Of a stretch of DNA of 43,874 nucleotides, positions 41,793-43,874 are shown one piece after another (positions within the stretch are counted from its first letter, which is position 1; each line of letters opens with the position of its first letter). The DNA is taken from assembly GCA_002344975.1 (NCBI GenBank), contig DDUV01000051.1, positions 54,457 through 98,330 on the forward strand, given 5' to 3'. The stretch is from Saprospiraceae bacterium UBA2329 (lineage in GTDB: Bacteria; Bacteroidota; Bacteroidia; Chitinophagales; Saprospiraceae). Below the pieces are notes generated by a model that worked only from the letters and a program-made list of their open reading frames with translations, searched no databases and was not told where the DNA came from. The position numbers and the translations under genes were made by a program.

Positions 41793-42247
41793 GGGAGTTT
41801 GTCTAACACACTTAGTAGTAAGGGAAGACAGGAAGCGGCAGGTGCTATGGTCCGCTTTGTTGAGTCGAGGACATCGGGCAATGAGCCGGAGAGTGGTTGT
41901 CACATACGTGTATATTTGATGACCTGATCGCCAAGCCCGGAATGATAGCGCCTGTAATAGAGCAGCTCCCCATAAATAAGCGATATTCAGGCATTTTTTT
42001 GTCAAAAGAACGATCGTTGGCGCCCACATCCCAAAATCATCTTATCTTGCAGTCTCATGTTGCCATATTGACCCTGGCAATACATTTTTCACCCGACCAT
42101 TCTGCGAAAGAACACCTCACTAACCGTTCACCATGTGTGCTGTGGCGTAGCATTTGTATGCGTTCCGGCGAAGGTTCAGGTATGTGGAGTACATTTGGTG
42201 ATAAGATCATAACATGCGTTTTATTCACTTTTAAAACCAATAGTCTT
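41793..42247. other. Intergenic region downstream of the Tc locus
   Basis: The 455 bases contain no convincing ORF in their own right; the frame of the beta-helix gene is open through part of it from 41897. A TACATTTG (42190-42197) matches the -7 consensus 51 bases before the next ATG, but no TTG lies at the right distance upstream. No clear terminator is seen after the pYEATS gene. Confidence 0.5.
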
Positions 42248-43249
42248 ATGCGTATCATTACTATGTTCCTCGGCATTTGTTTGACAGTCCTGACGTTTTC
42301 GTCCTTACAAGCCCAAAAACTCATCGCCCTGCACCACGAGGGGGCGGTTTCGTACTTTACCGAACTAAGCGCCGCATACAATTCCTCAGTGAGCGGTGAT
42401 ACGCTCTATTTGCCGGGGGGGAGCTTTGGGGGATTAAGCCTGCAAAAATCATTGACCTTAATAGGCGTAGGGCATCATCCGGATAGCACTGCGGCGACGG
42501 GAGCGACGATTCTTTCATATTTGCATTTGTATTCTAGTGCTAGTAATAGTTTGATTACAGGGATTTATTTCATAAGCAGCATTGAATCATATGAGAGTTT
42601 GTCAAATATTACAATATCCAGATGCTATTTAAATCAAGGAATATACCTTGGAAATGGTGAAAAATCTAACTGGATAATTTCTGAGAACTGGATAGGAGTT
42701 TACCCCTATCCCAATGGTAGTTATTCAATTTGGCTCCAAAGTGGAAGTGCAAGTAACTTCTTTGTGTCAAATAACGTAATCCGACGTATAATTGCTGTTT
42801 CATATTCGGCAATTAGCAATAATATTTTTCTTGATAATGCATTTGTTTCTACAACCAATTCTATCATCAGCAACAATATTTTCTCCACAAACTACCAAAA
42901 TCAAGCCGGAAGCAGCCAATGGTTCAACAACGTGAACTCAGGTATCAACGGCGGTCCAAACATCAGCGGTAATACCGGCTCCAGCAACTACCTCGATAAC
43001 TTAGCGTTGGAATCAATATTTGTCAACTATTCGCCCAGCAATACTTTTTACCAAAATGATTTCCACGTAGTAAATTCCGCCTATCTGGGAAATGACGGCA
43101 TGCCTGTGGGAATCTACGGAGGGGCTTTCCCCTGGAAGGACGGCAGCCTGCCGTTCACGCCTCATATCCGGTCAAAAACCATAGGCGCTACCACCAATCC
43201 GGACGGCACACTGAACATCAACATCACGGTAAAGGCACAGGGCAATTAG
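42248..43249 (+). CDS. Secreted right-handed beta-helix protein
   Basis: The 333-residue protein starts at 42248 with a signal peptide (MRIITMFLGICLTVLTFSS, then LQAQ), so it is exported. Residues about 45-75 form the typical beta-helix entry (GDTLYLPGGSFGGLSLQKSL, then LTLIGVG). Imperfect beta-helix rungs follow, with recurring NNIF/NNVI motifs, and the end reads LNINITVKAQGN. It resembles pectate-lyase-fold surface proteins of Bacteroidota, but no catalytic site is evident. The middle of the gene (about 42530-42900) is AT-rich (one line counted 32% GC) against 58% near the 3' end, suggesting an exchanged central segment. The frame is open upstream to 41897, but the signal peptide fixes the start. 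The next secreted protein gene begins 68 bases downstream. Confidence 0.8.
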   Translation: MRIITMFLGICLTVLTFSSLQAQKLIALHHEGAVSYFTELSAAYNSSVSGDTLYLPGGSFGGLSLQKSLTLIGVGHHPDSTAATGATILSYLHLYSSASNSLITGIYFISSIESYESLSNITISRCYLNQGIYLGNGEKSNWIISENWIGVYPYPNGSYSIWLQSGSASNFFVSNNVIRRIIAVSYSAISNNIFLDNAFVSTTNSIISNNIFSTNYQNQAGSSQWFNNVNSGINGGPNISGNTGSSNYLDNLALESIFVNYSPSNTFYQNDFHVVNSAYLGNDGMPVGIYGGAFPWKDGSLPFTPHIRSKTIGATTNPDGTLNINITVKAQGN

Positions 43250-43317
43250 AGCAGCAAGACATGAACAACATGATCTGATGATCGCAACGCTGCATCCTGA
43301 TTTTAAACTCCTTTGCC

Positions 43318-43874
43318 ATGTTGAAGCCAATCCAAACCTTAGCGCTCTCCACCCTCAGCCTGCTGATGTGCCTGCTACCGGCAGGCGCCGCTGCGGAATA
43401 CTTGGTCTTTCCGGTTGAGCGATATATTTCTTTGAATACTGCCCAGTTGGTCGCCTACGAATACTGGTTCGACTACACCGGGCAGCCGGTCTTTGTTCCA
43501 ATCAGTCCGACCGAGGAATTGCAACTCGGTATGGACTTACCTACAACCGACCTTACAGCGGGCTTGCATACGCTGCACATCCGCTTTCTGGACGATCAAG
43601 GGGCCTGGAGCAGTGTACTGAGCCAGTTCTTCGTCAAAACGCCTCCTGAGCAAGCCGGGGAACGACAGATTGTAGCTTATGAGTATTGGTTTGATAATGC
43701 TGCTGCATCGGCAGTAGAAGTACCGGTAAGTCCGGCAGCTGAGATAACTGTATTGAATCATCTTCCTACTACCGGTCTCAACGATGGCCTGCATATCCTG
43801 CACCTGCGATTTAGAGATGACATCGGGCAATGGAGCGGTGTATTGAGCCAATTCTTCGTCAAAACGCCTCCTGA
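43318..43874 (+). CDS. Secreted 74-residue-repeat protein, 3' end beyond the window
   Basis: An open frame starting at ATG 43318 runs off the window end (185 complete codons). It begins with a signal peptide (MLKPIQTLALSTLSLLMCLL, then PAGAAA). The mature part is a tandem repeat of 74 residues: each unit begins VAYEYWFD, contains a GLHxLHxRFxDD core and ends WSxVLSQFFVKTPPE. The second unit follows the first at exactly 222 bases, and the DNA at the two unit ends (from 43620 and from 43845) is nearly identical, indicating recent duplication. I do not recognise a named domain. It probably continues with further copies and may end with a type IX sorting or surface domain. It follows the beta-helix gene closely and is likely co-transcribed. 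Confidence 0.75.
   Translation, partial: MLKPIQTLALSTLSLLMCLLPAGAAAEYLVFPVERYISLNTAQLVAYEYWFDYTGQPVFVPISPTEELQLGMDLPTTDLTAGLHTLHIRFLDDQGAWSSVLSQFFVKTPPEQAGERQIVAYEYWFDNAAASAVEVPVSPAAEITVLNHLPTTGLNDGLHILHLRFRDDIGQWSGVLSQFFVKTPP

Noticed and set aside
41897..42247. Upstream extension of the beta-helix gene
   Set aside because: The signal peptide at 42248 would be internal; the extra sequence has no domain character.
19049..43874. Diversity-generating retroelement behind the AT-rich variable segments
   Set aside because: No reverse transcriptase, template repeat or adenine-biased variable repeat is present in the window.
1..43874. CRISPR arrays and tRNA or rRNA genes
   Set aside because: No regularly spaced identical repeats and no tRNA- or rRNA-like sequence were seen on either strand.

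Overview
The window comes from a Bacteroidota chromosome, most likely a Saprospiria- or Chitinophagia-like lineage; the class is inference. Four things point there. Promoters of the type TTG-N19/20-TAnnTTTG sit before the lipoprotein gene at 10297 and the integrase gene at 11030. A-rich start contexts replace Shine-Dalgarno sites. The accessory genes include DUF3871, an RteC-like protein and an excisionase-type HTH protein of Bacteroidota type. Finally, there is a long PurF-like protein and many Bacteroidota-style secreted proteins and lipoproteins. Core genes are GC-moderate (two coding lines I counted were 55% GC), while several accessory segments drop to 18-40%.

Positions 1-10450 are chromosomal backbone. 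On the plus strand are a secreted S9 (DPP-IV-like) peptidase and a probable operon of a long amidophosphoribosyltransferase, a small envelope protein, a VanX-like D,D-dipeptidase and an OmpA-type lipoprotein, closed by a hairpin at 7020. On the minus strand are a DUF3298/RsiV-like lipoprotein and a SWIM zinc-finger protein translationally coupled (ATGA) to rlmH.

Positions 10490-18610 are an integrated mobile element or island. A 3' remnant of a type I methylase (hsdM) lies at its left edge. Then come a strong terminator, a tyrosine recombinase with its own promoter, an AT-rich RteC-like gene, a dead IS5-family insertion sequence and an excisionase-type HTH protein. After a region with twin palindromes follows a replication/repair module: a Sak4-like P-loop ATPase, DUF3871, a RadC-like JAB protein, a membrane protein with a GIY-YIG-like C-terminus, and a small unknown. 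A terminator at 18565 closes it. I could not identify att sites.

Positions 19049-41792 are the main attraction: a Tc (ABC) toxin locus on one strand. A TcB-TcC fusion (2597 aa) ends in an AT-rich hypervariable cargo that I read as a possible clan CD (caspase/CHAT-like) cysteine protease. Next is a small EAD11-TM-SH3-like protein, then a giant TcA (3854 aa) with an unusual peptidoglycan-binding and transthyretin-like N-terminus, a five-copy internal repeat and an AT-rich inserted segment. Three small proteins follow: one built of HFAW repeats, one with a BsuPI-like domain, and a membrane-anchored pYEATS protein. EAD and pYEATS domains belong to regulated bacterial conflict systems, so the locus may couple a Tc injector to an intracellular sensing or assembly circuit. 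That coupling is inference from gene order and domains.

Positions 42248-43874 hold a secreted beta-helix protein with an AT-rich core and the start of a secreted protein of 74-residue repeats that runs off the end of the window.
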